Virus record (IMG/VR): IMGVR_UViG_3300034093_005754 | Span: 1 to 31,922 of that record | Origin: a virus | Length of the DNA stretch: 31,922 nucleotides | Strand: one strand, 5' to 3' | Shown here: piece after piece, positions 24,188 through 30,762 of the stretch | Position numbering within the stretch: position 1 is the stretch's first letter | How the letters are laid out: every line of letters begins with the position of its first letter | Made by a program: the position numbers and the translations under genes | The notes under the pieces: generated by a model | Seen by the model: only the letters and a program-made list of their open reading frames with translations | Database searches by the model: none | What the model was told of the DNA's origin: nothing

Positions 24188-24619
24188 ATGGCTTGGACAA
24201 AAAACTGGTTTAGTAATTTTGAGCCAATGGACACGCCCTTTATTTACCAAGATATTAAATACTGGACTGCCGAAAATTTCTTTCAAGCTATGAAGCCCGA
24301 GAGGGAGGATTTAACTACAAGGAAGTTAATATCTGAAGTAAGTCCTTCTGAAGCTAAAAAAATGGGTAGAAAGGTAAAGCTTAGGAAGGATTACAATTGG
24401 GATGAAATTAAATTCCTTGTAATGGAAGATATCTTAAGGTTTAAATTCATGGAGGGTACAAGTTGGTACTATAAATTAATGGCTACGGGAAGTGAGGAAA
24501 TTATAGAATGGAATAATTGGGGTGACAGAATTTGGGGTAAAACTTACGACGGCGTTGGCGAAAATCACTTGGGAAAAATTTTAATGAAAATTAGAGAGGA
24601 ACATAAAAATGGAGATTAG
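24188..24619 (+). CDS. NADAR (YbiA-like, DUF1768) domain protein
   Basis: A 143-aa protein matching the NADAR/YbiA fold over its whole length. It opens with WFSNFEP, then YWTAENFFQAMK, SPSEAKKMGRKV, a helix with MEDILRFKF, then EIIEWNNWGDRIWGK, and ends with the family signature GENHLGKILMKIRE. Members of the family act on N-glycosidic bonds in ADP-ribose-related compounds, and some reverse ADP-ribosylation of DNA by DarT-type toxins. In a phage, a role against ADP-ribose- or NAD-based host defence is an attractive inference, but housekeeping repair of riboflavin intermediates (as in YbiA) is also possible. It starts 4 bp after the preceding stop and overlaps the next gene by 11 bp. Confidence 0.88.
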   Translation: MAWTKNWFSNFEPMDTPFIYQDIKYWTAENFFQAMKPEREDLTTRKLISEVSPSEAKKMGRKVKLRKDYNWDEIKFLVMEDILRFKFMEGTSWYYKLMATGSEEIIEWNNWGDRIWGKTYDGVGENHLGKILMKIREEHKNGD

Positions 24620-24932
24620 ATTAATGATTGGCGGTAAAGATTACGGAAAGTTAAAATCAGCGGAAATTAATTTCTCTTACGGCGTAAGGCATTTAACAAG
24701 GGGATCGCATTTTTCCATAATAAAAATTAGTAAGAAAAGTGTAATCCTTCAAAAAACTATAAACCGACCCCAGATAGATTGCAATGGAGAGATTACTTTC
24801 GAGTCTGCTATTTGGAAAGTAGCCAGGAGTTATTTCAACAACGAATTTAAGGCTTTAACTAGAGAAGAGTTTTGCAAAACATTCTATTTTGATGAAGATG
24901 ATTTAAAAGGATTAAACAGCGATGCAAATTAA
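24609..24932 (+). CDS. hypothetical protein, 107 aa
   Basis: Its ATG lies inside the end of the NADAR gene (11-bp overlap), and the NADAR coding region supplies the ribosome site (AGAGGA), a sign of coupled translation. The protein opens with strand-like sequence (EIRLMIGGKDYGKL), has a basic middle (GVRHLTRGSHF, ISKKSVILQKTI), and ends in an acidic tail (FDEDDLKGLNSDAN). No family or motif is recognised. Coupling to NADAR suggests a linked function. Confidence 0.65.
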   Translation: MEIRLMIGGKDYGKLKSAEINFSYGVRHLTRGSHFSIIKISKKSVILQKTINRPQIDCNGEITFESAIWKVARSYFNNEFKALTREEFCKTFYFDEDDLKGLNSDAN

Positions 24933-25131
24933 TTTTAGTGTCGCATGGCAAAGCAAGTTACTAAAAAAGAGGTTACTTGCGATGACCTTTCATGGTAGAC
25001 CGCTATATGTAGACGATGAAGATTTTGAATTTTGGACACAGTATAGATTTTCCCAATTAGCAAGAGGAAAAACTGTTGATGAAGTGATTGACGAAACTTG
25101 GGACGATTATTACGCAGCTTTAGAGGTTTAA
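24922..25131 (+). CDS. hypothetical protein, 69 aa
   Basis: It starts 11 bp inside the previous gene. Residues 1-20 are moderately basic (QSKLLKKRLLA). Residues 21-69 are acidic and aromatic: PLYVDDEDFEFWTQYRFSQL, then VDEVIDETWDDYYAAL. An alternative start at Met21 (MTFHGRPLYVD) would give a compact 49-aa acidic protein. The acidic, aromatic-rich composition recalls DNA-mimic and other small phage inhibitors, but that is only composition. No family is recognised. Confidence 0.55.
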   Translation: MQINFSVAWQSKLLKKRLLAMTFHGRPLYVDDEDFEFWTQYRFSQLARGKTVDEVIDETWDDYYAALEV

Positions 25132-25135
25132 AGCC

Positions 25136-25294
25136 ATGCCAGTTAAAAAAATAGGCACTATTGTTGGTAGCTACTTTAAAGATATTGACGGTTGGCGAAG
25201 AATCAAATCTTTAGATAGGGAATGTTCCGAACAAAGAATGTTGCAAACTTGGACAAGTAATAAAAAAATTATCGCGGTAGAAATTTTAAAATAG
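25136..25294 (+). CDS. hypothetical protein, 52 aa
   Basis: A 52-aa ORF starting 4 bp after the preceding stop, with only a weak ribosome site (the GAGGT within the previous gene's last codons). It is basic, with strand-like IGTIVGSYFKD, a helix with SLDRECSEQRMLQTW, and a C-terminal strand KKIIAVEIL. No family is recognised. Tight packing in the cassette supports it as a gene. Confidence 0.5.
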   Translation: MPVKKIGTIVGSYFKDIDGWRRIKSLDRECSEQRMLQTWTSNKKIIAVEILK

Positions 25295-25311
25295 TCAGGT
25301 AATTAAAAAGT

Positions 25312-25548
25312 ATGCCAGAAATAAAATACATAAAATGCCCTAGTTGCGGATGGGTTGGGGATTCCAATCCTACGCCAGCAGAAATTTATGGAAGTTTAAA
25401 AACTGAAGTTCCGACAGTAATAAAAACTTTACAATTAAACAGATCTCTTGGCAATTACGGTTTTAGCGGGAGTTATGCTGAATGTCCAAATTGCGGAAAA
25501 GATTTATCGGACGGAAAATTTAACGTAAACCCCGATTATTTATGCTAA
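25312..25548 (+). CDS. zinc-ribbon protein, 78 aa
   Basis: A 78-aa protein with two Cys pairs, CPSC (residues 9-12) and CPNC (residues 58-61), spaced as in a zinc ribbon with a long insert. Its function is unknown; such phage proteins often bind nucleic acid or host transcription factors. The leader contains GTCAGGTAA (25294-25302), which could serve as its ribosome site and matches the repeats found after the RNR gene. It is the last gene of the NADAR cassette and is followed by a terminator. Confidence 0.65.
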   Translation: MPEIKYIKCPSCGWVGDSNPTPAEIYGSLKTEVPTVIKTLQLNRSLGNYGFSGSYAECPNCGKDLSDGKFNVNPDYLC

Positions 25549-25598
25549 AATATTATCGTGGTTCTTAGCTTGAGTCACTCCTCACTATTTACTATGGT

Positions 25599-25637
25599 AA
25601 TCCCTTAACTCAGCACCAGAAGTTAAGGGATTTTTTT
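25599..25637 (+). terminator. rho-independent terminator of the NADAR cassette
   Basis: A perfect 12-bp stem AATCCCTTAACT (25599-25610) against 25621-25632 with a 10-nt loop. The right arm runs into seven T (25631-25637). It lies between the converging zinc-ribbon gene and the portal gene, and acts clearly in the plus direction. Confidence 0.85.
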
Positions 25638-25642
25638 ATTAA

Positions 25643-26944
25643 TTATTCCTTCCCTGCGCCCGCACTTAACTGTTGATTTTGGGTTGATTGGTTTTGAGCT
25701 TTCATTAAAAACTCTTGTCCGTTAACTGCCCAAATTCCCCAATCTAATTCAAAGCCACCCCTTTTAATGACATTTTCATAGTACGATTCATACCCGAATT
25801 TCATGCAATACTCTAGGCTAATGCACCACTTAACCTGAGTTCCGACCAACCCTCGCAAAGCTTGGATATTTCTTGAGTACATCAATGCGGGTTGGTTAGC
25901 TATATCCTTACCTGAGTTTGATTCCATTCCCAACCCTGGGAAAAACCATAGCGGTACGCCAGGCGGCACTAACTCTTCCCTAAGCTTCATCCAATAATCA
26001 AAAACGCCCTTAAGACTTTCATTACCATTACTATAAGCTTTTCTTACGTCAGCTTTATTTAACAAGTAAAGGTTGGAAATTAAGCCTTGTGCTAATTGCG
26101 ATTTATGCTCAAGCATATAAGCTTCTTTGTATTCTTCATCCGCGCCTTCGGGCATGAGATGAAGCCAAGGAGAAATTGCGGCGGCTCGGACAGCTTGGGC
26201 GACATCTGGACGGTGTTCTTTTAAGTATTCGTAAGCTTCAACTGACTGTAAAAATAAGGAGTCGCCATACCTTCCTGAAGCTCCTAATTCTTCATATTTA
26301 AAATGCAATATTTTCCAATCAGGAAATACCCTATCGTCAGGACTTTCGCTAATCATTTTCCTTTGTGAATAAGTTCCTTTTAGTTCCCCTTCACTATTTA
26401 CATCCACAAACATAGAGAAAGTTGGGAGGTATTGGATTTTTTCTATAAAGTAATCTTTCTTATTTTTACTGTCGAAGTTTAATCCTAATTCTGCAAAACT
26501 ATCGCCAAACCTCAGCATCCTCCTTACGCCTGGCTCTAAGGCATTACCTCCTAGAACTAAATCTTTTCCAAATTGCCTTGATGCCATTTCTTTACTTACA
26601 CTAATTAAATTTTTATCTACTTCTACGTCATCCATCTTAGGGTTAACTTTCCAACTACGAACTTCGCCATTTTCTCTAATAAAAACATCCCTAGCTAAAA
26701 TACTACTAGAGTGTCGTACCTCTGGATTCCATATTGACATCTCTATCAATTGGTGAGTTAAATAGCCATCCCCCATAATTGTTCTAACGGGAATTTCCGG
26801 TAATCCTAAGCTTAAATTCCTCTTAGAAGCTAACCCCAAACGTAAAGACTCAGAAGATCCTGTAAACCCTCGCGGTTTTCTTATCCTTGCAAGGATTTGC
26901 GTGAAAATGTTTTTTACTCTTTGGAAAAAATTAATACTAGGCAT
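25643..26944 (-). CDS. portal protein
   Basis: A 433-aa portal subunit. Portals form the dodecameric ring at one capsid vertex through which DNA enters and leaves. It opens with the usual N-terminus (MPSINFFQRVKNIF). It has a long alpha/beta body with EPGVRRMLRFGDSFAELGL, FPDWKILHFKYEELGASGRYGDSLF (the typical 'DQWRHFK...G..YG.S' segment), a helix YEYLKEHRPDVAQAVRA, and an Asn/Gln-rich C-terminal tail. I use the ATG at 26944. A longer start at 26992 would place 16 basic residues over the opposite-strand promoter motif and has no better ribosome site. It heads the minus-strand virion genes in this window. No terminase is present upstream of it here. Confidence 0.8.
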   Translation of the reverse strand: MPSINFFQRVKNIFTQILARIRKPRGFTGSSESLRLGLASKRNLSLGLPEIPVRTIMGDGYLTHQLIEMSIWNPEVRHSSSILARDVFIRENGEVRSWKVNPKMDDVEVDKNLISVSKEMASRQFGKDLVLGGNALEPGVRRMLRFGDSFAELGLNFDSKNKKDYFIEKIQYLPTFSMFVDVNSEGELKGTYSQRKMISESPDDRVFPDWKILHFKYEELGASGRYGDSLFLQSVEAYEYLKEHRPDVAQAVRAAAISPWLHLMPEGADEEYKEAYMLEHKSQLAQGLISNLYLLNKADVRKAYSNGNESLKGVFDYWMKLREELVPPGVPLWFFPGLGMESNSGKDIANQPALMYSRNIQALRGLVGTQVKWCISLEYCMKFGYESYYENVIKRGGFELDWGIWAVNGQEFLMKAQNQSTQNQQLSAGAGKE

Positions 26945-26970
26945 AATTTTTATTTTTTTACTTTTGGGAC

Positions 26971-26999
26971 TTGACGACGGTATATAAACCATGTATTAT
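26971..26999 (+). promoter_or_regulatory. promoter-like motif, site C
   Basis: TTGACG (26971-26976), a 17-nt spacer beginning ACGGTATATA, then -10 TATTAT (26994-26999). This is a full match to the recurring TTGACGRCGRTATA element. It starts the methyltransferase cassette (27036), with the portal gene reading the other way. Confidence 0.75.
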
Positions 27000-27035
27000 A
27001 TAATTATACTTTTAAATGTATAAAGAGAGGTAACT

Positions 27036-27440
27036 ATGGAAGGATTAAAAAAAATAAACATTGGCGACATTTACTGGATGCCTGGCGACATTTACTGGAT
27101 GCCTTCAAATAAACCTATTGATAAAAAATCAATAGATATTAAATTAATAGTTACTAAAGTAGGCACTAAGTTTATCTATGCTAATAATGAAGATACAAAT
27201 TGGGAGTATAAGTTTACTTTTAAATCTGATGGTGTACTGGATTTAGTAAATAATATGTGTTCCGGTAAAGCTTATTCTGAGGAGCAATGGGAGAAGCAAA
27301 AGCTAATTATCAAGTTGGATAAATTAACTCAAAAATTCAAACAAGAGTTTTCGCAAATTAATAATTCTACAGACTTTAAAAAATATCAAGAGTTGGTTAG
27401 CGAAATGAATGAATTGTCTCAAAAGATTTTAAATCTATGA
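27036..27440 (+). CDS. hypothetical protein, 134 aa, with tandem repeat
   Basis: A ribosome site AGAGAGG precedes the ATG. The N-terminal half is beta-like (GDIYWMP, then IDIKLIVTKVGTKFIYANN, then EYKFTFKSDG). A helical second half follows, with EEQWEKQKLIIKLDKLTQKFKQ and ELVSEMNELSQKIL. The layout of a small beta domain that begins GDIYW and includes VTKVG, followed by a helix after AYSEEQWE, matches a beta-barrel-plus-helix protein common in phages and of unknown function. A perfect 21-bp in-frame tandem repeat duplicates GDIYWMP. It overlaps the adenine methyltransferase by 4 bp (ATGA). Confidence 0.6.
   Translation: MEGLKKINIGDIYWMPGDIYWMPSNKPIDKKSIDIKLIVTKVGTKFIYANNEDTNWEYKFTFKSDGVLDLVNNMCSGKAYSEEQWEKQKLIIKLDKLTQKFKQEFSQINNSTDFKKYQELVSEMNELSQKILNL
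27063..27104 (+). repeat. 21-bp perfect tandem duplication in coding sequence
   Basis: Two identical 21-bp units (27063-27083 and 27084-27104) encode GDIYWMP twice. Having no differences, the duplication is probably recent. Confidence 0.95.
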
Positions 27441-28357
27441 AGATCGCATACAACAACCCTCAAGCTATAACCGTCCTTCCCAATAATGCAAAATTAAAAT
27501 ACGAACATGACTTTAATTGTTTAACAGAAATAGTTAAAGATAAAAATTTTAAACCATTCCTTAAGTGGGTAGGAGGCAAAACTAGATTAATTCCTCAATA
27601 CGAAGAATTAGGATTAATCCCCGCCGAATTTAATACTTATTTTGAGCCATTTTTAGGTGGCGGCGCAATGTTTTTCCATCTCCAAAATGCGGGGTTAATA
27701 CAGAGGGCTTTGTTAAGTGATTTAAACTCGGATTTAGTGAATACTTATAAAGAAGTTAAGGATAATTTAAGTAAATTAAAACAAGTTCTTTTAAAGGAAT
27801 TTGCAGAATCTCACGATAAGGTTTTTTTTGAAGAAGTAAGGAACAAAACTTTTACGTTAGATGTTTATAATGCCGCAAAGTTTATTTACTTAAATAAGGC
27901 TTGTAGATCAGGAATGTATCGCGTTAATAAAAATGGCGAGTTTAATGTCCCGATGGGGGATTTAACACAAAAGATTTACCAGCCAATATTATTAAGTGAG
28001 GCAAACTTAGCCTTAAACAGTAATAATGTAGCGGTAGTTAATACATCTTTCTTTAATATTAGTCATTTGCCTCAACCTGGCGATTTTGTATTTTTAGATC
28101 CACCTTATCATGGGACTTTTAATGGTTATAACAAAAGCCCGTTTGGGGAAGATGAGCAAGTTAAATTAAGAGACGTATGTAGGGAATACAATGAAAATAA
28201 AATAAAGTTTTTACTTTGCAATTCTCACAATAGTTTTATTTTAGATTTGTACAATGGGGATGAATTTAAAATTAATGAAGTTTGGAGAAATGGTACGATA
28301 AATAGTAAAGGCGCGGAAAGAGGTAAAGTTAAGGAGTTAATTATTAGTAATGTATGA
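27437..28357 (+). CDS. DNA N6-adenine methyltransferase (Dam/D12 class)
   Basis: A 306-aa D12-class N6-adenine methyltransferase that uses S-adenosylmethionine to methylate adenine in DNA. Motifs are WVGGKTRLIP near residue 42 (motif X), FEPFLGGGA at 69-77 (motif I, AdoMet binding), and DPPY at 221-224 (motif IV, catalytic). The first 35 residues are an extra, poorly conserved extension. The order of motifs is that of Dam-type enzymes, but the target (GATC or other) cannot be read from sequence alone. No restriction enzyme is nearby, so it is an orphan, likely to protect phage DNA or copy host methylation marks. It is translationally coupled to the genes on both sides. Confidence 0.9.
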   Translation: MKIAYNNPQAITVLPNNAKLKYEHDFNCLTEIVKDKNFKPFLKWVGGKTRLIPQYEELGLIPAEFNTYFEPFLGGGAMFFHLQNAGLIQRALLSDLNSDLVNTYKEVKDNLSKLKQVLLKEFAESHDKVFFEEVRNKTFTLDVYNAAKFIYLNKACRSGMYRVNKNGEFNVPMGDLTQKIYQPILLSEANLALNSNNVAVVNTSFFNISHLPQPGDFVFLDPPYHGTFNGYNKSPFGEDEQVKLRDVCREYNENKIKFLLCNSHNSFILDLYNGDEFKINEVWRNGTINSKGAERGKVKELIISNV

Positions 28358-28574
28358 CCCATTTTTAAACACAATAAAAATACTTCATATAGAGGTATTG
28401 TGGCAGATGCTTTATAACATAAAAGAAAGCGTAGAAATATTGGAAAAACAATCTGTGGCGCAGGAGAAAAGTAAGGATTATAAAAATTATTATAAATCCT
28501 TTAAATACCTAAATCAGTGCCGCTGGAAAGTTTTGGAGATTAGCAAAGAAATAGAAAGTAGGGTTTTGAAATAA
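28350..28574 (+). CDS. hypothetical protein, 74 aa, between the methyltransferases
   Basis: A small, probably all-helical protein. The middle reads IKESVEILEKQSVAQEKSKDYK, then NYYKSFKYLNQCRWKVLEISKEIE. It overlaps the adenine methyltransferase by 8 bp and the cytosine methyltransferase by 1 bp, so all three are made together. No family is recognised. The position suggests a partner or accessory of the methyltransferases, but nothing else supports that. Confidence 0.6.
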   Translation: MYDPFLNTIKILHIEVLWQMLYNIKESVEILEKQSVAQEKSKDYKNYYKSFKYLNQCRWKVLEISKEIESRVLK

Positions 28575-29590
28575 TGAAAAAGTTTTTATGGTTTTCGCAT
28601 TTTAGCGGCGGTGGCGGCTCAACTTTGGGAGCAATCCAAGCTGGGTTTATGCCTTTGCTGGGGATTGAGTGGGATAAGAAAGTGGCGGAATTATATGAGA
28701 AGAATTTAGGTAAAGTAATTTGCCAAGATATAGGAGAGGTAAGTATCCTAAGTGTTATAAAACATATTCCATTAAAAGAGGCAAGGGAAAAGAATAATGA
28801 GATTTTAGTAATCCAAACTTCGCCACCATGTCAGGAGTATTCCCAATTAAAACTAAATAAAAATCCTAATTCCGAAAGTGCAAAAGTCATTTGGAAGACA
28901 AGGAAGTTTTATGCTTTATTTAGACCTGAATATGTAATTTTAGAAAACGTTAGGGCTTATGCTAAAAGCGAGGTTTATATTAAATTTAAAAATTACCTTA
29001 AGGAATTAGGCTATGAAATAAGTTTTGAGGAGATAGTTAACTGTGCTGACTATGGCGTGCCACAAACTCGCCAAAGATTAATTACTATTTTTAACTATAG
29101 AAATTTCCCTGCCGTAAGGATTAGTTCTACGCATAGTAAAAATAATGGTGAATGGGTAGGATGGTACTCAGCAATTGAAGATTTAATCCCTAATTTAAAA
29201 GAAGTTAGTTTAACCAGAAAACAACTTAACTCTCTAAGTTTAAGGAATAAAGGCTTTAGTAATGCCAAGGTAGTCGTAGAAAGAGTTGGCGTAAGAAGTG
29301 GGGTGAATAAAATCCGTGAGGAAGATTCACCAATTTGGACTTTAAAAGCATCTTTAGGAAGCGATGGAAAGGGTGCGAATAGGGAAAAGTTAATAGATGT
29401 AAGCATAAATGGCGTTGTAAAAGGCTTAAACGTGGCGTGTTTGGCTAGATTGCAGACTTTTCCGCCAAGTTATGAATTTTCTGGCAAAAACGCCTTGGAT
29501 GTTCATGTAATTGGCAATTCTGTACCACCATTACTTATTAAAGTAATTTGTGAGGAGATAAAAAATACTTTTAATACTTTTGGGGATTGA
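28574..29590 (+). CDS. DNA C5-cytosine methyltransferase (Dcm-like)
   Basis: A complete 338-aa C5-cytosine methyltransferase. Motifs in order: FSGGGGSTLGAIQAGF (motif I, AdoMet site), SPPCQEYS with catalytic C86 (motif IV), VILENVRAY (motif VI, ENV), GVPQTRQR at 161-168 (motif VIII), a variable target-recognition region at about 175-290, and VIGNSVPPLLI (motif X). It methylates cytosine in a specific sequence that cannot be told from the protein. Together with the adenine enzyme it gives the phage two kinds of DNA mark without a restriction partner. The last codons overlap the -35 of the next promoter motif. Confidence 0.93.
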   Translation: MKKFLWFSHFSGGGGSTLGAIQAGFMPLLGIEWDKKVAELYEKNLGKVICQDIGEVSILSVIKHIPLKEAREKNNEILVIQTSPPCQEYSQLKLNKNPNSESAKVIWKTRKFYALFRPEYVILENVRAYAKSEVYIKFKNYLKELGYEISFEEIVNCADYGVPQTRQRLITIFNYRNFPAVRISSTHSKNNGEWVGWYSAIEDLIPNLKEVSLTRKQLNSLSLRNKGFSNAKVVVERVGVRSGVNKIREEDSPIWTLKASLGSDGKGANREKLIDVSINGVVKGLNVACLARLQTFPPSYEFSGKNALDVHVIGNSVPPLLIKVICEEIKNTFNTFGD

Positions 29591-29615
29591 CGGCGGTATA
29601 TAAAAAGTATATAGT
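29587..29615 (+). promoter_or_regulatory. promoter-like motif, site D
   Basis: TTGACG (29587-29592), a 17-nt spacer beginning GCGGTATATA, and -10 TATAGT (29610-29615). The -35 overlaps the stop codon of the cytosine methyltransferase gene. It drives the 29640-31422 genes. Confidence 0.75.
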
Positions 29616-29639
29616 AGGATTAAGTTAAAGTTAAAAAAA

Positions 29640-29906
29640 ATGCAACTTAAAATCTTTGAGATAACTGGTGAGTATGCTATATGTCACGGCGACGGGCATA
29701 TCCTTTATGATCACCCTGGGGAAATTGTAGAATTAAGTTTCGAGGGAGTTAGAGTTTTTCATTTTAGTTTCTTTAGGATATTTTTTAGCCAATTAATTAA
29801 GGAATTTTCTTTAGTTGATGTTAAAGATAAATTGGAGACTACTAATATAACGGGAGACGGTTGGGAAGTTTTACAAGGAGTTTTTAAAATAGAGGCTAAT
29901 AACTAA
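29640..29906 (+). CDS. STAS-like (DUF4325-type) protein
   Basis: An 88-aa protein similar in pattern to STAS-like DUF4325 domains. A strand with VELSFEGVRVFHFSFFRIF corresponds to the family's 'vDF.gv......SF....' core, followed by the helix SQLIKEF and the turn LETTNITGDGWEVLQGV. Such domains are found beside regulators and ATPases and may sense or transmit a signal. It starts 24 bp after the -10 box of the promoter-like motif. The assignment is by eye. Confidence 0.45.
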   Translation: MQLKIFEITGEYAICHGDGHILYDHPGEIVELSFEGVRVFHFSFFRIFFSQLIKEFSLVDVKDKLETTNITGDGWEVLQGVFKIEANN

Positions 29907-29908
29907 AA

Positions 29909-30025
29909 ATACTAGGGAAAGATGAGGAAGATGAGAATTTAGTAATTAGCTTAGATGATAGGCTAGAAGTCGTAAGTCAATATCCTAATTTAAAAATAGT
30001 CGTAAGTGAGAAAGTAAAATGCTAA
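29909..30025 (+). CDS. possible small gene without a canonical start
   Basis: An open frame of 38 codons from ATA 29909. Its sequence is protein-like: GKDEEDENLVISLDDRLEVV, then SQYPNLKIVVSEKVK. It contains no ATG, GTG or TTG start, yet its stop (TGC TAA, 30020-30025) overlaps the next gene's ATG as ATGCTAA, a coupling arrangement typical of real adjacent genes. It might use a rare ATA start. No function is assigned. Confidence 0.3.
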   Translation: MLGKDEEDENLVISLDDRLEVVSQYPNLKIVVSEKVKC

Positions 30026-30441
30026 TACTAAAATTTGTGGGGAAAATAACTCCTGAAGTAAATCCTGGGATTTATATAGAACATCGTTACGAAATAACTA
30101 AGGACAGCCCGCAAATATTTATTTTGCCAAAACCTTCAATATTTGATTCCGTTTGTGTAAGTGATGGCGTTAAATTTAAGCCACTGGCTATGGATTTTTC
30201 TTATTATCGTGTGCCGGGTTTTTGGGATAGTGATTTATGCGTAAGGACAGATGTTTATCCATTACTTTGGTTATTTTACGCATTTATTGTTTTTTTAGAT
30301 AGGTGTAACTTAAAGCTCAAAAAAGTAGTCTATAAATTTTTACTGTGGACAAAACAAGGTAAAGATTTTCTTCCCGTTGGCGAGAGAGTTAGTTCTTGGA
30401 GAGAGTTTTTTAAGTTTTATTTAATTAGTTTAGGAGGATAA
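30019..30441 (+). CDS. hypothetical protein, 140 aa
   Basis: The N-terminal half is strand-rich with Pro (LILKFVGKITPEVNPGIYI, FILPKPSIF). The middle has an aromatic hydrophobic stretch VYPLLWLFYAFIVFL (residues about 80-94) that could be a membrane helix or a buried segment, followed by basic LKLKKVVYKF and a helical end WREFFKFYLISLGG. No family is recognised. The start overlaps the preceding small open frame. Confidence 0.5.
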   Translation: MLILKFVGKITPEVNPGIYIEHRYEITKDSPQIFILPKPSIFDSVCVSDGVKFKPLAMDFSYYRVPGFWDSDLCVRTDVYPLLWLFYAFIVFLDRCNLKLKKVVYKFLLWTKQGKDFLPVGERVSSWREFFKFYLISLGG

Positions 30442-30444
30442 AAA

Positions 30445-30738
30445 ATGTTAATTAATTTACCGAAATGCAGAACCCATATTAAGTTTGAGGAAATGTATGA
30501 GTATTTCTTTACAGAGGCTAACTTCCCAGAATTAGTGGAGCGAAACCTCAATTACGGATGGGAAGGTTTGAACACATATAAGTTTATTAAATTCCTCCAA
30601 AATAACAAAATCCAGGGCGTGAATGCAGGGGTAGACAAGCTTTATAGCGTCGCACAGCTTGAAGAGTTGTATAAACAAATTAAGTCTATCGATCCTGAAG
30701 ACTGGAAGTCAGGCAATTTAAGTTTTCTAGAAAGTTAA
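30445..30738 (+). CDS. hypothetical protein, 97 aa
   Basis: It starts behind a strong Shine-Dalgarno (TTAGGAGGA, 30430-30438) inside the end of the preceding gene. It is a soluble, mixed charge protein with helices FEEMYEYFFTEANFPELVER and AQLEELYKQIKSIDPEDW. No family or motif is recognised. Confidence 0.6.
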   Translation: MLINLPKCRTHIKFEEMYEYFFTEANFPELVERNLNYGWEGLNTYKFIKFLQNNKIQGVNAGVDKLYSVAQLEELYKQIKSIDPEDWKSGNLSFLES

Positions 30739-30762
30739 AGGTTAAAGTAAAGGTAATTTAAA

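Noticed and set aside
25549-25598. Short repeated GAGTCACTC/CTCAC stretch after the zinc-ribbon gene
   Set aside because: It is too short and irregular to be an RNA gene or attachment site. It reads as leader sequence to the terminator.
26945-26992. Longer portal start at 26992
   Set aside because: It would add 16 basic low-complexity residues lying over the divergent promoter motif, without a Shine-Dalgarno.
29640-30025. Frameshift joining the STAS-like gene to the following open frame
   Set aside because: A -1 shift would have to occur exactly at AAC TAA with no slippery sequence. The second frame has its own stop just upstream.
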